Below are positions 1-8,415 of a DNA stretch of 64,000 nt, one piece after another. Within the stretch, counting starts at the first letter, position 1. Each line of letters starts with the position of its first letter. The stretch covers positions 1 through 64,000 of the forward strand of contig JAPUER010000035.1 in NCBI GenBank assembly GCA_027492485.1, given 5' to 3'. The DNA is from Betaproteobacteria bacterium (lineage in GTDB: Bacteria > Pseudomonadota > Gammaproteobacteria > Burkholderiales > Casimicrobiaceae). Under the pieces are notes generated by a model. It saw nothing but the letters and a program-made list of their open reading frames with translations. It had not been told where the DNA came from and searched no databases. A program made the translations under genes and the position numbers.

Positions 1-22
1 GCCACATGCTGATGCTGGAACA

Positions 23-235
23 TCAATGGCGGGCGGCCGCCGACGCGGTGGCGCCGCCGGTTGCCTGCGCTGCGGCCGCGCTGACTGCTGGTGTGGTGGC
101 GGTGGACGGTGTGGCTGCCGCGCTGGTGGCCGGGGCGGCCGGCGTGCCGGGCGCCACCGTCGCGCAGGACGCGAGCAGCAGCACACCGACCACAGCGCCG
201 GTGCCCAGCAAGGCAGAAGAGTGGGTGGCGGACAT
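23..235 (-). CDS. small Ala/Thr-rich lipoprotein
   Basis: A 70-residue ORF whose N-terminus is a lipoprotein signal: a hydrophobic stretch (residues 9-22) ends in the lipobox LLASC, with Cys24 as the predicted lipidation site. The rest is low-complexity Ala/Thr/Pro/Ser, so no function can be assigned. A longer in-frame ORF runs upstream to 571, but it crosses a palindromic repeat; the ATG at 235 directly before the signal peptide is the sensible start. The coding frame stops close to the window edge and the protein may be a truncated or frameshifted relic of a longer lipoprotein. Confidence 0.5.
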   Translation of the reverse strand: MSATHSSALLGTGAVVGVLLLASCATVAPGTPAAPATSAAATPSTATTPAVSAAAAQATGGATASAAARH

Positions 236-254
236 ATGACTCCCGAAATTACTT

Positions 255-376
255 AACATCTTTTCACTAAAAGCCTTATCGGCAATGGGATTGGAGGCCA
301 ATATCGCCAATAGTCGACTCTTCACAAAAACGAACTTTACGCCCTTTGCAATCAAGGCTTTCGCTGAAAAGCTGCT
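255..376. repeat. 122-bp palindromic intergenic repeat, copy 1
   Basis: An imperfect palindrome exactly symmetric about GTCGAC at 313-318. Read on the minus strand, both arms have the form A-N-CA-N-CTTTTCA followed by AAAGCCTT. It lies just upstream of the lipoprotein start on the minus strand. It belongs to the same family as the elements at 11114, 17707, 44349 and 62720. The rest of this 373-base gene-free stretch (377-608) shows no gene or further recognisable signal. Confidence 0.75.
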
Positions 377-608
377 CGCGCGATTGCTGCGTGCGTCGTC
401 CGTGCCATTCGAATTCAGTGTAGATGCGGTTCCCGGCCGGCGGCGGCGCCTCGGCAAAACTGCGATGAATGTCCGAAAGCCGCGGCTGAAGTACGAAGCG
501 GGCGCTGCGCGTGACGGTTCGTAGTCGGTCGGCAGTTCGCAACGCCTGGCGAACCGCACCGTCGGCGGCACTGAGCGACGACCGCTGCGGCCCCGTATTC
601 CCGCTCCG

Positions 609-2066
609 TCAGCCGGCCACCACCATCTCGCCGCGCAGGCTATGCGGCGCCGCGTCGGTGAAGCGCACCTCGACGTAGTGCCCGATCAGCCGCTCGCCGT
701 GGGGACCGCCGGGAAAGTTCACCACGCGGTTGTTCCCGGTGCGGCCGGCAAGTTCACTCGCGCTCTTGCGTGACAGGCTTTCCACCAGCACGCGCTCGCT
801 GTGGCCGACCATCGCTTTCGAGTAGTCGAAGAACAGCTCATCGATACGCTTTTGCAGTTGCGACAGACGCTTCGATTTTTCTTCGGCCGGCGTATCGTCC
901 ACCAGATCGGCTGCCGGTGTGCCGGGCCGCGCGCTGTAGACAAAGCTGAAGGCGCCGTCGAAGGCGACGTCGTCGATCAGTTTCATCGTGAGGTCGTGGT
1001 CCTTCGCCGTCTCGCCGGGGAAGCCGACGATGAAATCGGAGGTCAGCGAAATATCCGGCCGCACCGCACGCAGCCGGCGCACGATGCTCTTGAACTCCAG
1101 CGCCGTGTAGCCGCGCTTCATCGCGGCGAGGATGCGGTCGGAGCCATGCTGCACCGGCAGATGCAATTGCGAGACCAGCTTGGGCACGCGGCCGTAGACG
1201 TCGATCAGCGCCTGCGTCATTTCGCGCGGATGGCTGGTCGTGTAGCGGATGCGCTCGATGCCGGGGATTTCGTCGATGTATTCGATCAGCGTGGCGAAGT
1301 CGGCCACCGTGGCCGCGTCGCCCTGACCCATACGGCCACGATAGGCGTTCACGTTTTGCCCGAGCAGCGTGATCTCCTTCACGCCCTTGATTGCCAGCTC
1401 CGCGATCTCGGTCAGCACATCCTCGAATGGCCGCGATACTTCCTCGCCGCGCGTGTACGGCACCACGCAGAAGGTGCAGTATTTGCTGCAACCTTCCATG
1501 ATCGACACAAACGCGCTCGCCGCTTCCACCCGCGCCGGCGGCATGCGGTCGAACTTCTCGATCTCGGGGAAGGAAATGTCCACCTGCGAGCGACCGCTCT
1601 GGCGCCGCTTCGCGATCAGCGCCGGCAGCCGGTGCAGCGTCTGCGGGCCGAACACAACGTCGACAAACGGCGCCCGCTCAACAATCGCGGCGCCTTCCTG
1701 CGAGGCGACACAGCCGCCGACGCCGATCACCAGATTGGGGTTCAGTTTCTTCAGATCCTTGACGCGCCCAAGATCGTGAAACACTTTCTCCTGCGCCTTT
1801 TCGCGCACCGAGCAGGTGTTGAACAGGATCACATCGGCGTTGTCCGGCGTATCGGTCTTCTCGAAGCCTTCGACAGTGCCGGCATCGAGGATGTCGGCCA
1901 TCTTGTCCGAGTCGTACTCGTTCATCTGACAGCCGAAAGTGCGGATGAAGAGCTTCTTTTTGGCGATTGCCGGCCGTTCACCCTGAGCTTGTCGAAGGGT
2001 TTGGCTGGAGGCAGAGGAATCAAACCCTTCGGCTTGCGCCTCAGGGCGAACGGGCGAATGTTGCAT
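609..2066 (-). CDS. miaB: tRNA-2-methylthio-N6-dimethylallyladenosine synthase
   Basis: Radical-SAM methylthiotransferase that converts i6A37 to ms2i6A37 in tRNAs reading UNN codons. The N-terminal UPF0004 domain carries cysteines in [10 protein letters not shown] and [10 protein letters not shown]. The radical-SAM CxxxCxxC motif is in [15 protein letters not shown], and a TRAM domain closes the protein. The 485 residues exceed the usual 440-450 because about 35 extra N-terminal residues precede [11 protein letters not shown]. The extension is encoded largely by an 80-bp palindromic repeat (1974-2053), and the only ATG in frame before the conserved region is at 2066. No clear Shine-Dalgarno sequence precedes it. 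Function is certain; the exact start is not. Confidence 0.95.
   Translation of the reverse strand: MQHSPVRPEAQAEGFDSSASSQTLRQAQGERPAIAKKKLFIRTFGCQMNEYDSDKMADILDAGTVEGFEKTDTPDNADVILFNTCSVREKAQEKVFHDLGRVKDLKKLNPNLVIGVGGCVASQEGAAIVERAPFVDVVFGPQTLHRLPALIAKRRQSGRSQVDISFPEIEKFDRMPPARVEAASAFVSIMEGCSKYCTFCVVPYTRGEEVSRPFEDVLTEIAELAIKGVKEITLLGQNVNAYRGRMGQGDAATVADFATLIEYIDEIPGIERIRYTTSHPREMTQALIDVYGRVPKLVSQLHLPVQHGSDRILAAMKRGYTALEFKSIVRRLRAVRPDISLTSDFIVGFPGETAKDHDLTMKLIDDVAFDGAFSFVYSARPGTPAADLVDDTPAEEKSKRLSQLQKRIDELFFDYSKAMVGHSERVLVESLSRKSASELAGRTGNNRVVNFPGGPHGERLIGHYVEVRFTDAAPHSLRGEMVVAG
1974..2053. repeat. 80-bp palindromic repeat translated within the miaB 5' end
   Basis: Inverted arms of about 29 bp start with CCGTTCACCCTGAGC and return as the complementary CTCAGGGCGAACGG, around a loop of about 17 bp. 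The same TTCACCCTGAGC/GAAGGGTTTG core forms the middle of the elements at 47934 and 63831. This type of GTTCACCCTGAGC-GAAGG dyad is scattered in many bacterial genomes. Here it lies inside the open reading frame of miaB, without a frameshift, and supplies N-terminal residues. Confidence 0.7.
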
Positions 2067-2180
2067 GATGCAGGGCGCGCGGCTTTATCCGGCGTTGCGG
2101 GAAAGATGCCGTATTTTATTCGCCCCGCGCGTGCCAGGCTGACGCACCGCCCGCGCGATAGTGGATGGGCGAATATGCAT

Positions 2181-2208
2181 GCCGGGTGCCGCAAGGGCGG
2201 CGCCCGGC
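2181..2208 (-). terminator. GC-rich hairpin after the sorting-tail gene
   Basis: A 12-bp stem with one mismatch (GCCGGGTGCCGC / GCGGCGCCCGGC) and an AAGG loop lies 14 bases past the stop of the minus-strand gene at 2223-3362. No U-tract follows, so it may be a transcript-end stabiliser or a rho-assisted terminator. Confidence 0.4.
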
Positions 2209-2222
2209 CACCAACGCAACGC

Positions 2223-3362
2223 CTAGCGGCGCGGCGCGGACACCCGACGACGCATCCAGAAGCCTGCGCCAAGCAGCATCGCCACCAGCGCCGCGAGCGG
2301 CCCGCTGCCGATGGTGGGCACCGGTGCGGCCGGCGCCGCCGCGGCCGGGCTGTTGCCGGCGACTGCGATGACGTAGTTGCCCTGCGCATCCTGCGCGCTC
2401 ACGTAGAGCTTGTAGAGGCCGGACGCACCGAGCACCAGCTCGGGGTGGGCGAAGTTACTGGTGGCGGTGAAGGCAACGCCATTGAGCAGCGGCGTGCCCG
2501 CGATCAGCGGCGTGATGGTGCTCCAGCTCGCGCCATTGTTGGTGGAATTGGCGTAGTAGACCTGCTTGTTGAAGCGCGCCCCGCTCGACTGATCGGCACG
2601 CACGGTAAACGCCACGTCGAGCCCGCTGGTGCCGGTATTGATGTCGCCGTGGTTGTTGATGTAACCGCCGGAGATGCCAAGGCTGGTGAACAGCGACGAT
2701 GCGTCCAACACCGACGGATAGATGGACGCTGCCACGTTCGGGGGCGTGCCATCGGTGTACGGAGAGCGGCACAGCTCCTGCCCGGTGGTACCGCACTGTC
2801 CGTACCAGTTGCCGCCGACGATGCCGAAGGCGCCGGCGGTCTGGCCGATGGTACCGCCGCCGAGCGCGCCCTGGTGCGTCACCGACGTATTGGCAACGCT
2901 GGCGCCGATATTCGACACGCTGTTGTTGTAGTCGTAGGCCGGATAGTTTCCGGCGCCACCGTTATACGTCCAGTGGATCAGCTTGTAATCGGTGCCGACT
3001 TTGGAAACCGCTTCGTAATAGATATCGGGCGCCGTGCCGGTCGCGAACGGGTTGCTTGCAAACGAGAAGGCGCCGCCCACGGTCGTGAAATTGATGCCGT
3101 CGGTCGAGGTGGCATGACGCAACTGGGCGATCGACAGGGTGCCGCCGTCGTTGCGATACCAGAGATGGTAAGTGCCGCCTTCATAGATCACGTTGAAGGC
3201 CATGCCCTGCGAAATCGTGGTGCTGCCGTCGATCAGCACGGTGACGAAGGTGTTGGGAATGGCGGGCGCTGCGCTCGCGACCACGCTGGCGAGCGCACTG
3301 CCTACGACCGCCAGCACACTGCGACGCACGAAGTGGCGCGCGTTGATTCCGATGTTCTTCAC
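2223..3362 (-). CDS. exported protein with VPT-type C-terminal sorting tail
   Basis: 379 residues with a signal peptide (hydrophobic residues about 12-32, cleavage near ASA-AP). The repetitive beta-rich body contains YHLWYRND-type blocks resembling beta-propeller glycosidase-like folds; the similarity is too weak to name an enzyme. The C-terminus has the tripartite pattern of exosortase substrates: motif VPTIGSG, a hydrophobic helix (LAALVAMLLGAGF), then the basic cluster MRRR. This resembles the IPTL-CTERM class but lacks the usual SEWG. The protein at 56917-58449 ends in a closely similar tail. It is probably processed and anchored or released at the cell surface by an exosortase encoded outside the window. 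Confidence 0.7.
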   Translation of the reverse strand: MKNIGINARHFVRRSVLAVVGSALASVVASAAPAIPNTFVTVLIDGSTTISQGMAFNVIYEGGTYHLWYRNDGGTLSIAQLRHATSTDGINFTTVGGAFSFASNPFATGTAPDIYYEAVSKVGTDYKLIHWTYNGGAGNYPAYDYNNSVSNIGASVANTSVTHQGALGGGTIGQTAGAFGIVGGNWYGQCGTTGQELCRSPYTDGTPPNVAASIYPSVLDASSLFTSLGISGGYINNHGDINTGTSGLDVAFTVRADQSSGARFNKQVYYANSTNNGASWSTITPLIAGTPLLNGVAFTATSNFAHPELVLGASGLYKLYVSAQDAQGNYVIAVAGNSPAAAAPAAPVPTIGSGPLAALVAMLLGAGFWMRRRVSAPRR

Positions 3363-3486
3363 TTGCGTTCTCCTTGTGTTCCAGGATTCGGGATACGGTT
3401 TGCATTGTCAACCGGCAAGGTAGCTGGACGCTTGCGATAACGCAACTTCGCCCAGGGCTGTTCCCCGACTTTCGATGCGTTGTCGC

Positions 3487-3522
3487 GTTTGCGCCCATGA
3501 CGTTGTCCTGGGCGTGACAAAC
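3487..3522. other. intergenic hairpin
   Basis: GTTTGCGCCCA (3487-3497) pairs with TGGGCG-CAAAC (3509-3522, with a 3-base bulge). It lies downstream of the minus-strand gene that ends at 3587 and has no clear U-tract. It may be a weak terminator; nothing else is visible between 3363 and 3586. Confidence 0.3.
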
Positions 3523-3586
3523 GGCGGCTTGCGCGCCTCCAGCGGCGCATCACAATGACCGGTGGCGGGCTGTATAGCGGCACGCC

Positions 3587-5038
3587 TTAGCGAATACGGC
3601 AGCCCTTGTCGAGCAGCGCGCCACCGACGATTGACGGGATGTTGAGCAAGCCGCTGTCTTTGGCTGTTTCGCTGCAATCCTTGCGAATGGCGTTCTCCAC
3701 CTCACGCGCAAAGCGTTCTCGCTCCGTCAACGACGGCGCCACCGACGGTGGCACCGGGTACAGCCGCCGGTCGATATCGCGCGCCGCATCGCGTGCCGCA
3801 TTCGATCGCGCCTTGTACGGATCGAAGCCCCCGGGCTTGCCCGAAGGCAGGTCGAACGCAGGCAATTTTTCTTCCCGTTTTTCGGGTGGTACGGGCAACG
3901 GCAGCGGCGATGGAATCGTCACCGACGAAGGTTTGTTGTTCGGAAAAATCGAAGCGCCGAGCGAAGGCGCGCTTGCCGGGGCGCCGGCGGCCGCAGGGGC
4001 AGCGGCGGGATTGCTTGAGGACGCCGCCGCGGGTGAGGCCGACGCTGACACCGATGCTGCGCTGGATGCCGGCGTTGCCGGCGCAGCGCTCGCGGGAGAG
4101 GCCAGCGGCGCCGCTACGGGCGGAACGGCCGCCGGCGTCGCCCGCGGTGTCGCGGCAGGCGGCGCCTGCGGCACGGCAGGCGCGGCGGTCACGGTCGCCG
4201 GCACCGGCAGCGGCGGTGTCAGCGCCGGCGCGGCGACGGGCACGGTTGGCTGGATCGGCGCTGCGTCGATCGGTGTGGGTGTGCGGGCAGTCGGCGCGGC
4301 CGGCATCGCAAGCGCCGGCGCGGGGGTCACCGGCGCGGCTGGCAACGGTTCCGCGGCAACAGTCGCGGGCGCTGGCGGTGGCGCAACCGGCGGCGGTGTG
4401 ATCGCCTTTGGCTCGGCAACTGCGTTCTTCACCTCGGGTCGCGGCGGCGGCGCTTCGACCGCCGGCGCGGGCCTGGCTGCGGGTGGTGGCGCCTGCGGTT
4501 CGGCCACCGTCGGCGGCGGCGACTTCTGCTCCGATTTCACCGACGTCACCAACTCGGGCGCCTGCACCGTGGGCGCGGGGGCCGGTGCGGCAGGCGAGGT
4601 TTCGACCTTGACGGCGGGCGGCGCTGGTTTGGGCTGTTCGACCACCGGCGCCGGCGCCTCCTGCCTGGCGGTCGGCGGGTCCAGCTCCTCGGCGCGCGGG
4701 ATGGTCGGCGTTGCCGTCACCGTGACCGCGGTCGTTGGCGCCGGGGCAACGCCGCGCGTCGGCGTGGCAGCCGGCTGGCTTTCTGCGGGCTTAGGCGAAT
4801 CTTCGGTGGCACGCTCCAGGCGGGCGTTTAGCCGGGTGGCATTCTCCTCGTGCGCGGCACCGGTCGGCGCCCGCCAGCCAAAACTGTCGCCGCCCACCTG
4901 CATGGCGGCCAGCAGCAGATGAATCGCCAGCGACAGGCCAAGCGCCCACAGCAGGCCGCGTTGCGCACGAGTCTGCATGTCGTGCGCCAGCGCCTGCGTG
5001 TCGAGCGCACGGATGTGAGTGATTGCAAGCGTGTCCAT
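3587..5038 (-). CDS. membrane-anchored Pro/Ala-rich protein, function unknown
   Basis: About 483 residues from the ATG at 5038; a TTG further upstream (5077) would add 13. A short cytoplasmic N-terminus is followed by one membrane helix (GLLWALGLSLAIHLLLAAMQ). Then come about 300 residues of Pro/Ala/Val-rich low complexity and a conserved-looking C-terminal domain containing YKARSNAARDAARDIDRRL and two cysteines. The architecture resembles TonB or TolA (inner-membrane anchor, extended periplasmic spacer, small C-terminal domain), but no TonB-type C-terminal motif is recognised and no ExbB/ExbD lies nearby. The rigid linker could span the periplasm. It is divergent from the dehydratase gene at 5165. 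Confidence 0.6.
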   Translation of the reverse strand: MDTLAITHIRALDTQALAHDMQTRAQRGLLWALGLSLAIHLLLAAMQVGGDSFGWRAPTGAAHEENATRLNARLERATEDSPKPAESQPAATPTRGVAPAPTTAVTVTATPTIPRAEELDPPTARQEAPAPVVEQPKPAPPAVKVETSPAAPAPAPTVQAPELVTSVKSEQKSPPPTVAEPQAPPPAARPAPAVEAPPPRPEVKNAVAEPKAITPPPVAPPPAPATVAAEPLPAAPVTPAPALAMPAAPTARTPTPIDAAPIQPTVPVAAPALTPPLPVPATVTAAPAVPQAPPAATPRATPAAVPPVAAPLASPASAAPATPASSAASVSASASPAAASSSNPAAAPAAAGAPASAPSLGASIFPNNKPSSVTIPSPLPLPVPPEKREEKLPAFDLPSGKPGGFDPYKARSNAARDAARDIDRRLYPVPPSVAPSLTERERFAREVENAIRKDCSETAKDSGLLNIPSIVGGALLDKGCRIR

Positions 5039-5164
5039 CGTCGATTTCAGGAGTGTATGCGGGCGACGCGCCACCAACCGTGTCAGGTGCTAGCCTTGAA
5101 CGGCGCAAAACAGACGCAGCCAAACGCAGACAAACGCAAACGGGCGCAGCACAAGGAGTTCAGC

Positions 5165-6898
5165 ATGGCCAACCGCGACGACGACAGCAAATTCAAACGC
5201 AGAAGCCAGCAATGGTTCGGCAAGATCGACAAGGATGGCTTTGCGCACCGATCGTGGATGAAGAACCAGGGCCACCCGAACGACCTGTTCGATGGCCGTC
5301 CGGTGATCGGCATCTGCAACACTTGGAGCGAGCTGAACCCCTGCAACGCGCACTTTCGCGAGATTGCCGATTTCGTGAAGAAAGGCGTGTGGGAAGCCGG
5401 CGGCTGGCCGCTCGAATTCCCGGTGACGTCCACCGGCGAAGTGCTGATGCGCCCCACCGCAATGCTCTACCGCAATCTGGTGAGCATGGACGTCGAGGAG
5501 AGCATCCGCGGCAACCCGATCGACGGCGTGGTGCTGTTGATGGGCTGCGACAAGACCACACCGTCGCTGGTGATGGGGGCCTCGTCCTGCGACATCCCGA
5601 CCATCGGGCTCTCGGGCGGGCCGATGCTCAAGGGTCGCTACAAGACCGAGACACTGGGCAGCGGCACCGGCGTGTGGCAGATGAGCGAGAAGGTGCGCGG
5701 TGGCTTCATGAAGATCGAGGAATTCATGGACGCCGAGGCCGGCATGCACCGCAGCAAGGGCCATTGCATGACCATGGGCACGGCGAGCACGATGGCTTCG
5801 ATGGTTGAGTCACTCGGCCTCTCGCTGCCCGGCAACGCTGCGATCCCGGCGGTGGACGCGCAGCGCTATCGGCTGGCGCAGCTTACCGGCCGCCGCATCG
5901 TGCAGATGGTGCATGAGGACATGCGGCTGTCGAAAATCCTGACGCGACAGGCGTTCGAGAATGCAATCAAGACGCTCGCTGCGATTGGCGGATCGACCAA
6001 CGCCGTGGTGCATCTGCTTGCCATCGCCGGTCGCGTCGGCGTCAACCTGAAGCTCGACGATTTCGAGCTCGGCTCCGCCATGCCGAACATCGTGGACATC
6101 CAGCCCAGCGGCCAGTACCTGATGGAGGATTTCTACTACGCGGGTGGTCTACCCGCCGTGCTCAAAACCATCGGCGAATCGCTGCATCGCGACGCCATCA
6201 CCGCGAACGGCAAGACGATCTGGGACAACGTACAGAACGCCGAGGTCTTTGACGCCAAGGTGATCCGCCCGCTCGACAACCCGTTCATGGCCAACGCCGG
6301 CATCGCCATCCTGCGCGGCAACCTGGCACCCAACGGTGCCGTCATCAAACCAAGCGCGGCAACCGCGACGCTCCTGCAACACCGCGGCAAGGCGGTCGTG
6401 TTCGAGACCATCGAAGAATTGCACGCACGCATCAACGATGAATCGCTCGACATCGACGAGAACAGCGTGATGGTGCTCAAGAACTGCGGCCCCAAGGGCT
6501 ACCCCGGCATGGCTGAAGTGGGCAACATGCCGCTACCGCCGAAGGTGCTGCGCAAGGGCATCAGCGACATGGTGCGCGTCAGCGACGCCCGCATGAGCGG
6601 CACCGCGTATGGCACGGTGGTGCTGCACGCCGCGCCCGAAGCCGCCGCCGGCGGCCCGCTCGCCTTCGTGCAGACCGGCGACTGGATCACGCTCGACACC
6701 GCAGGTCGCAAGCTCTCGATGGAAGTGTCAGACGCTGATTTGGCACGTCGGCGCGAAGGTTGGACGCCACCGAAGCCACCGCTGGATCGTGGTTACTGGA
6801 AGCTCTATATCGACCACGTACTCGGTGCGGACACCGGGGCCGATCTGGACTTTCTGGTTGGGAAGTCGGGGACGCCGGTGTTGCGGGAGAGTCACTAA
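5165..6898 (+). CDS. IlvD/Edd-family sugar-acid dehydratase, L-arabinonate dehydratase-like
   Basis: 577 residues, typical for Fe-S dehydratases that remove water from aldonic acids to give 2-keto-3-deoxy acids. Cys60 (NPCNAH), Cys128 (MGCDKTTP) and Cys201 (HCMTMGTAST) match the three [2Fe-2S] ligands of the family. IGGSTNAVVHLLAIAGR, NCGPKGYPGMAEVGN and DARMSGTAYGTVVLH are diagnostic blocks. Length and sequence fit the pentonate (L-arabinonate) branch better than IlvD proper. A good Shine-Dalgarno (AAGGAG) precedes ATG 5165. No other sugar-catabolic gene is adjacent, so the true substrate is inferred from family only. Confidence 0.88.
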   Translation: MANRDDDSKFKRRSQQWFGKIDKDGFAHRSWMKNQGHPNDLFDGRPVIGICNTWSELNPCNAHFREIADFVKKGVWEAGGWPLEFPVTSTGEVLMRPTAMLYRNLVSMDVEESIRGNPIDGVVLLMGCDKTTPSLVMGASSCDIPTIGLSGGPMLKGRYKTETLGSGTGVWQMSEKVRGGFMKIEEFMDAEAGMHRSKGHCMTMGTASTMASMVESLGLSLPGNAAIPAVDAQRYRLAQLTGRRIVQMVHEDMRLSKILTRQAFENAIKTLAAIGGSTNAVVHLLAIAGRVGVNLKLDDFELGSAMPNIVDIQPSGQYLMEDFYYAGGLPAVLKTIGESLHRDAITANGKTIWDNVQNAEVFDAKVIRPLDNPFMANAGIAILRGNLAPNGAVIKPSAATATLLQHRGKAVVFETIEELHARINDESLDIDENSVMVLKNCGPKGYPGMAEVGNMPLPPKVLRKGISDMVRVSDARMSGTAYGTVVLHAAPEAAAGGPLAFVQTGDWITLDTAGRKLSMEVSDADLARRREGWTPPKPPLDRGYWKLYIDHVLGADTGADLDFLVGKSGTPVLRESH

Positions 6899-6947
6899 CA
6901 CATCGTGCACCCTACAATTCACTCTCAGTTGACAACATGGTGCGCCG

Positions 6948-7196
6948 GTGAATTTCACGCTTTCTGCGCACGCGAGCAAGCGATTGGCTCAACGTGGCAT
7001 CGACATCGCCTGGATTGCGCGGGCCATCGAAACTCCGGCACGAACCGAAAATGATGAGGTCGATCCAAGCCTTGCACACGCACTATTGCCCATCCCGGAA
7101 CGCGGTTTCCGCGTTCTACGAGTAATCTACAACGAGACGGTCGATCCCCTCGTTGTTGTCACAGTGTATTTCGATGAGAAGGTGAACAACCTATGA
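6948..7196 (+). CDS. DUF4258 protein, toxin-like partner
   Basis: 82 residues starting with GTG (FTLSAHASKRLAQRGI), typical of DUF4258, a small RelE/BrnT-like fold that often sits in toxin-antitoxin-like pairs. The block HASKRLAQRGI and a C-terminal VVTVYFDE strand are the visible family features. The stop overlaps the start of the DUF2283 gene by four bases (ATGA), indicating translational coupling. It follows the dehydratase gene by about 50 bp. Activity as a toxin is an inference from the family and arrangement. Confidence 0.7.
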   Translation: MNFTLSAHASKRLAQRGIDIAWIARAIETPARTENDEVDPSLAHALLPIPERGFRVLRVIYNETVDPLVVVTVYFDEKVNNL

Positions 7197-7381
7197 AACT
7201 CGAATTTGATCCAACTGCGGATGCCGCGTACTTTGAAATTTCAAGTGCACCCGTGGTTACCACGCGGGAGATTGAAGCGGGGGTAATGGGCGACTACGAC
7301 GCGGAAGGTCATCTGGTGGGTATCGAAGTGCTATCCGTGAGTCGCCGTGGCGCAAATTTGCCGTTGAAGAGAGCCGCATAG
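7193..7381 (+). CDS. DUF2283 protein, antitoxin-like partner
   Basis: 62 residues with the DUF2283 pattern: KLEFDPTADAAYFEIS at the N-terminus and YDAEGHLVGIEVLSVS in the second half. DUF2283 genes are commonly paired with DUF4258 genes, as here with a four-base overlap. The role as antitoxin or partner is inferred from this pairing. No obvious operator was identified upstream of the pair. Confidence 0.72.
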   Translation: MKLEFDPTADAAYFEISSAPVVTTREIEAGVMGDYDAEGHLVGIEVLSVSRRGANLPLKRAA

Positions 7382-7483
7382 CGTGTCGTCCGAAGGCATC
7401 GTCCGCGTCTGTTTTTCTCCGCGTCGATGAAGAACTGAGGTAACGCATACCTCGAAGTATTCCAGAGCATCCCGTGTCGCGTC

Positions 7484-7593
7484 GATGCAACGCAGTGAAA
7501 TCCAGGGCCACCGATAGCGACCCACAAATGCCGCGATTCCGCTTCGCGGCATCGCGGCTACGCCCATCACACGGTACGCGTCGCTTGTCACGG
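7484..7593. repeat. about 110-bp direct repeat, copy 1, flanking a TA module
   Basis: The core is GATGCAACGCAGTGAAATC, then CACCGATAGCGACCCAC, then CGATTCCGCTTCGC and CATCGCGGCTACG; after a variable spacer GCTTGTCACGG is shared too. The same unit recurs at 8217-8325 in the same orientation. The outer 19 bases pair imperfectly with GATTCCGCTTCGC-GCATC, giving a hairpin. Similar GATGCAACG-AAATC / CGCGGCTACG intergenic hairpins occur widely in proteobacteria. Confidence 0.75.
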
Positions 7594-7618
7594 TGGCACG
7601 CTGCTGCGAAAATGCCTC

Positions 7619-7822
7619 ATGACTATCGCAAAAGTGGTTCGCAGAACTACGCTGCATGCAGCGAACGATGACGCGCGCGATCTGGCGTACTGGCTGTCAC
7701 GCCCGGTCCATGAACGCCTTGCTGCGGTGGAAGAACTGCGTCGCCCGGTGATGGAGGCTTTGCCAATTGCTGAACAAAGACTTCAAAGAGTTTATCGGGT
7801 TACTACACTCAAACGGGGTTGA
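7619..7822 (+). CDS. small antitoxin-like protein upstream of nucleotidyltransferase
   Basis: 67 residues with the pattern DLAYWLSRPVHERLAAVEELRR followed by RLQRVYRV. This is typical of short proteins encoded immediately upstream of AbiEii/MNT-type nucleotidyltransferases. Its 3' end overlaps the next gene by 56 bases in another frame, and the ribosome-binding site for that gene (GGAGG) is inside it. Pairing and overlap suggest a toxin-antitoxin-like module; which partner is toxic cannot be read from the sequence. Confidence 0.65.
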   Translation: MTIAKVVRRTTLHAANDDARDLAYWLSRPVHERLAAVEELRRPVMEALPIAEQRLQRVYRVTTLKRG

Positions 7823-8231
7823 GTTCCTGATCGTCGGCGCGCATGCGCTGGCGGCGCACGGGCGCCCACGTTACACCGGCGACATCGATATCTGGGTCAA
7901 GCCGCATCCTAAGAACATCGACAAACTGATCGTCGCGCTCGATGCGTTTGGATTTGGTTCGCTCGGGATTTCGGCACAGGATTTTGCAGTGCCGCAGGCG
8001 ATGGTGCAGTTGGGCTACCCGCCCGCTCGGATTGATCTCCTGACCGCAATCGATGGCGTTGTCTTTGCCGAAGCCTACGAGCACAAAAGCACGTTCGACG
8101 CCGGCGGCGTTGCGCTACCGGTGATTTCGGTTGACGACCCGATCCGCAACAAGCTTGCGACCGGTCGAAACAAGGATTTGGCTGATGTGGAAGCGCTTCG
8201 CAGCCGACATGGCCCAGATGCAACGCAGTGA
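7767..8231 (+). CDS. nucleotidyltransferase-fold protein, MNT/AbiEii-like
   Basis: 154 residues with a pol-beta nucleotidyltransferase core: FLIVGAHALAAHGRPRYTGDIDIWV contains the G-(A/G)-x-A turn and the acidic pair D-I-D that binds metal. VISVDDPIRNKLATGRNKDLADVEAL is the usual C-terminal block. The start is a TTG at 7767 behind GGAGG within the upstream gene. The last few codons and the stop come from the direct repeat that starts at 8217, so the C-terminus may have been altered by repeat insertion. Together with the preceding 67-residue protein it forms a putative TA or defence pair. Confidence 0.72.
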   Translation: MLNKDFKEFIGLLHSNGVEFLIVGAHALAAHGRPRYTGDIDIWVKPHPKNIDKLIVALDAFGFGSLGISAQDFAVPQAMVQLGYPPARIDLLTAIDGVVFAEAYEHKSTFDAGGVALPVISVDDPIRNKLATGRNKDLADVEALRSRHGPDATQ

Positions 8232-8325
8232 AATCGTGGGTCACCGATAGCGACCCACAAATGCCTCGATTCCGCTTCGCTGCATCGCGGCTACGAATTT
8301 CACGCAACGCCACTGCTTGTCACGG
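8217..8325. repeat. about 110-bp direct repeat, copy 2, flanking a TA module
   Basis: Same unit and orientation as at 7484. Here the internal hairpin is perfect: GTGGGTC and GACCCAC with a 9-base loop. It overlaps the 3' end of the nucleotidyltransferase gene and provides its stop codon. Confidence 0.75.
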
Positions 8326-8415
8326 GGCCGTAGTTCCGATGCGCTGAACTGAAACGCCCGCCTCTCGTGACATCGGGCGTTGATACATTGATCGCTTGTT
8401 CAGTGGAGACTCCCG

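Noticed and set aside
801-3440. An 879-residue plus-strand ORF
   Set aside because: It lies antisense to miaB and the sorting-tail gene, is rich in Arg/His/Asp as typical of GC-rich shadow frames, and shows no recognisable domain.
3606-4922. A 438-residue Gly/Ala/Ser-rich plus-strand ORF resembling a PE-PGRS or adhesin repeat protein
   Set aside because: It is the complement of the Pro/Ala-rich coding region of the minus-strand gene; reversed Pro/Ala codons give Gly/Ala strings.
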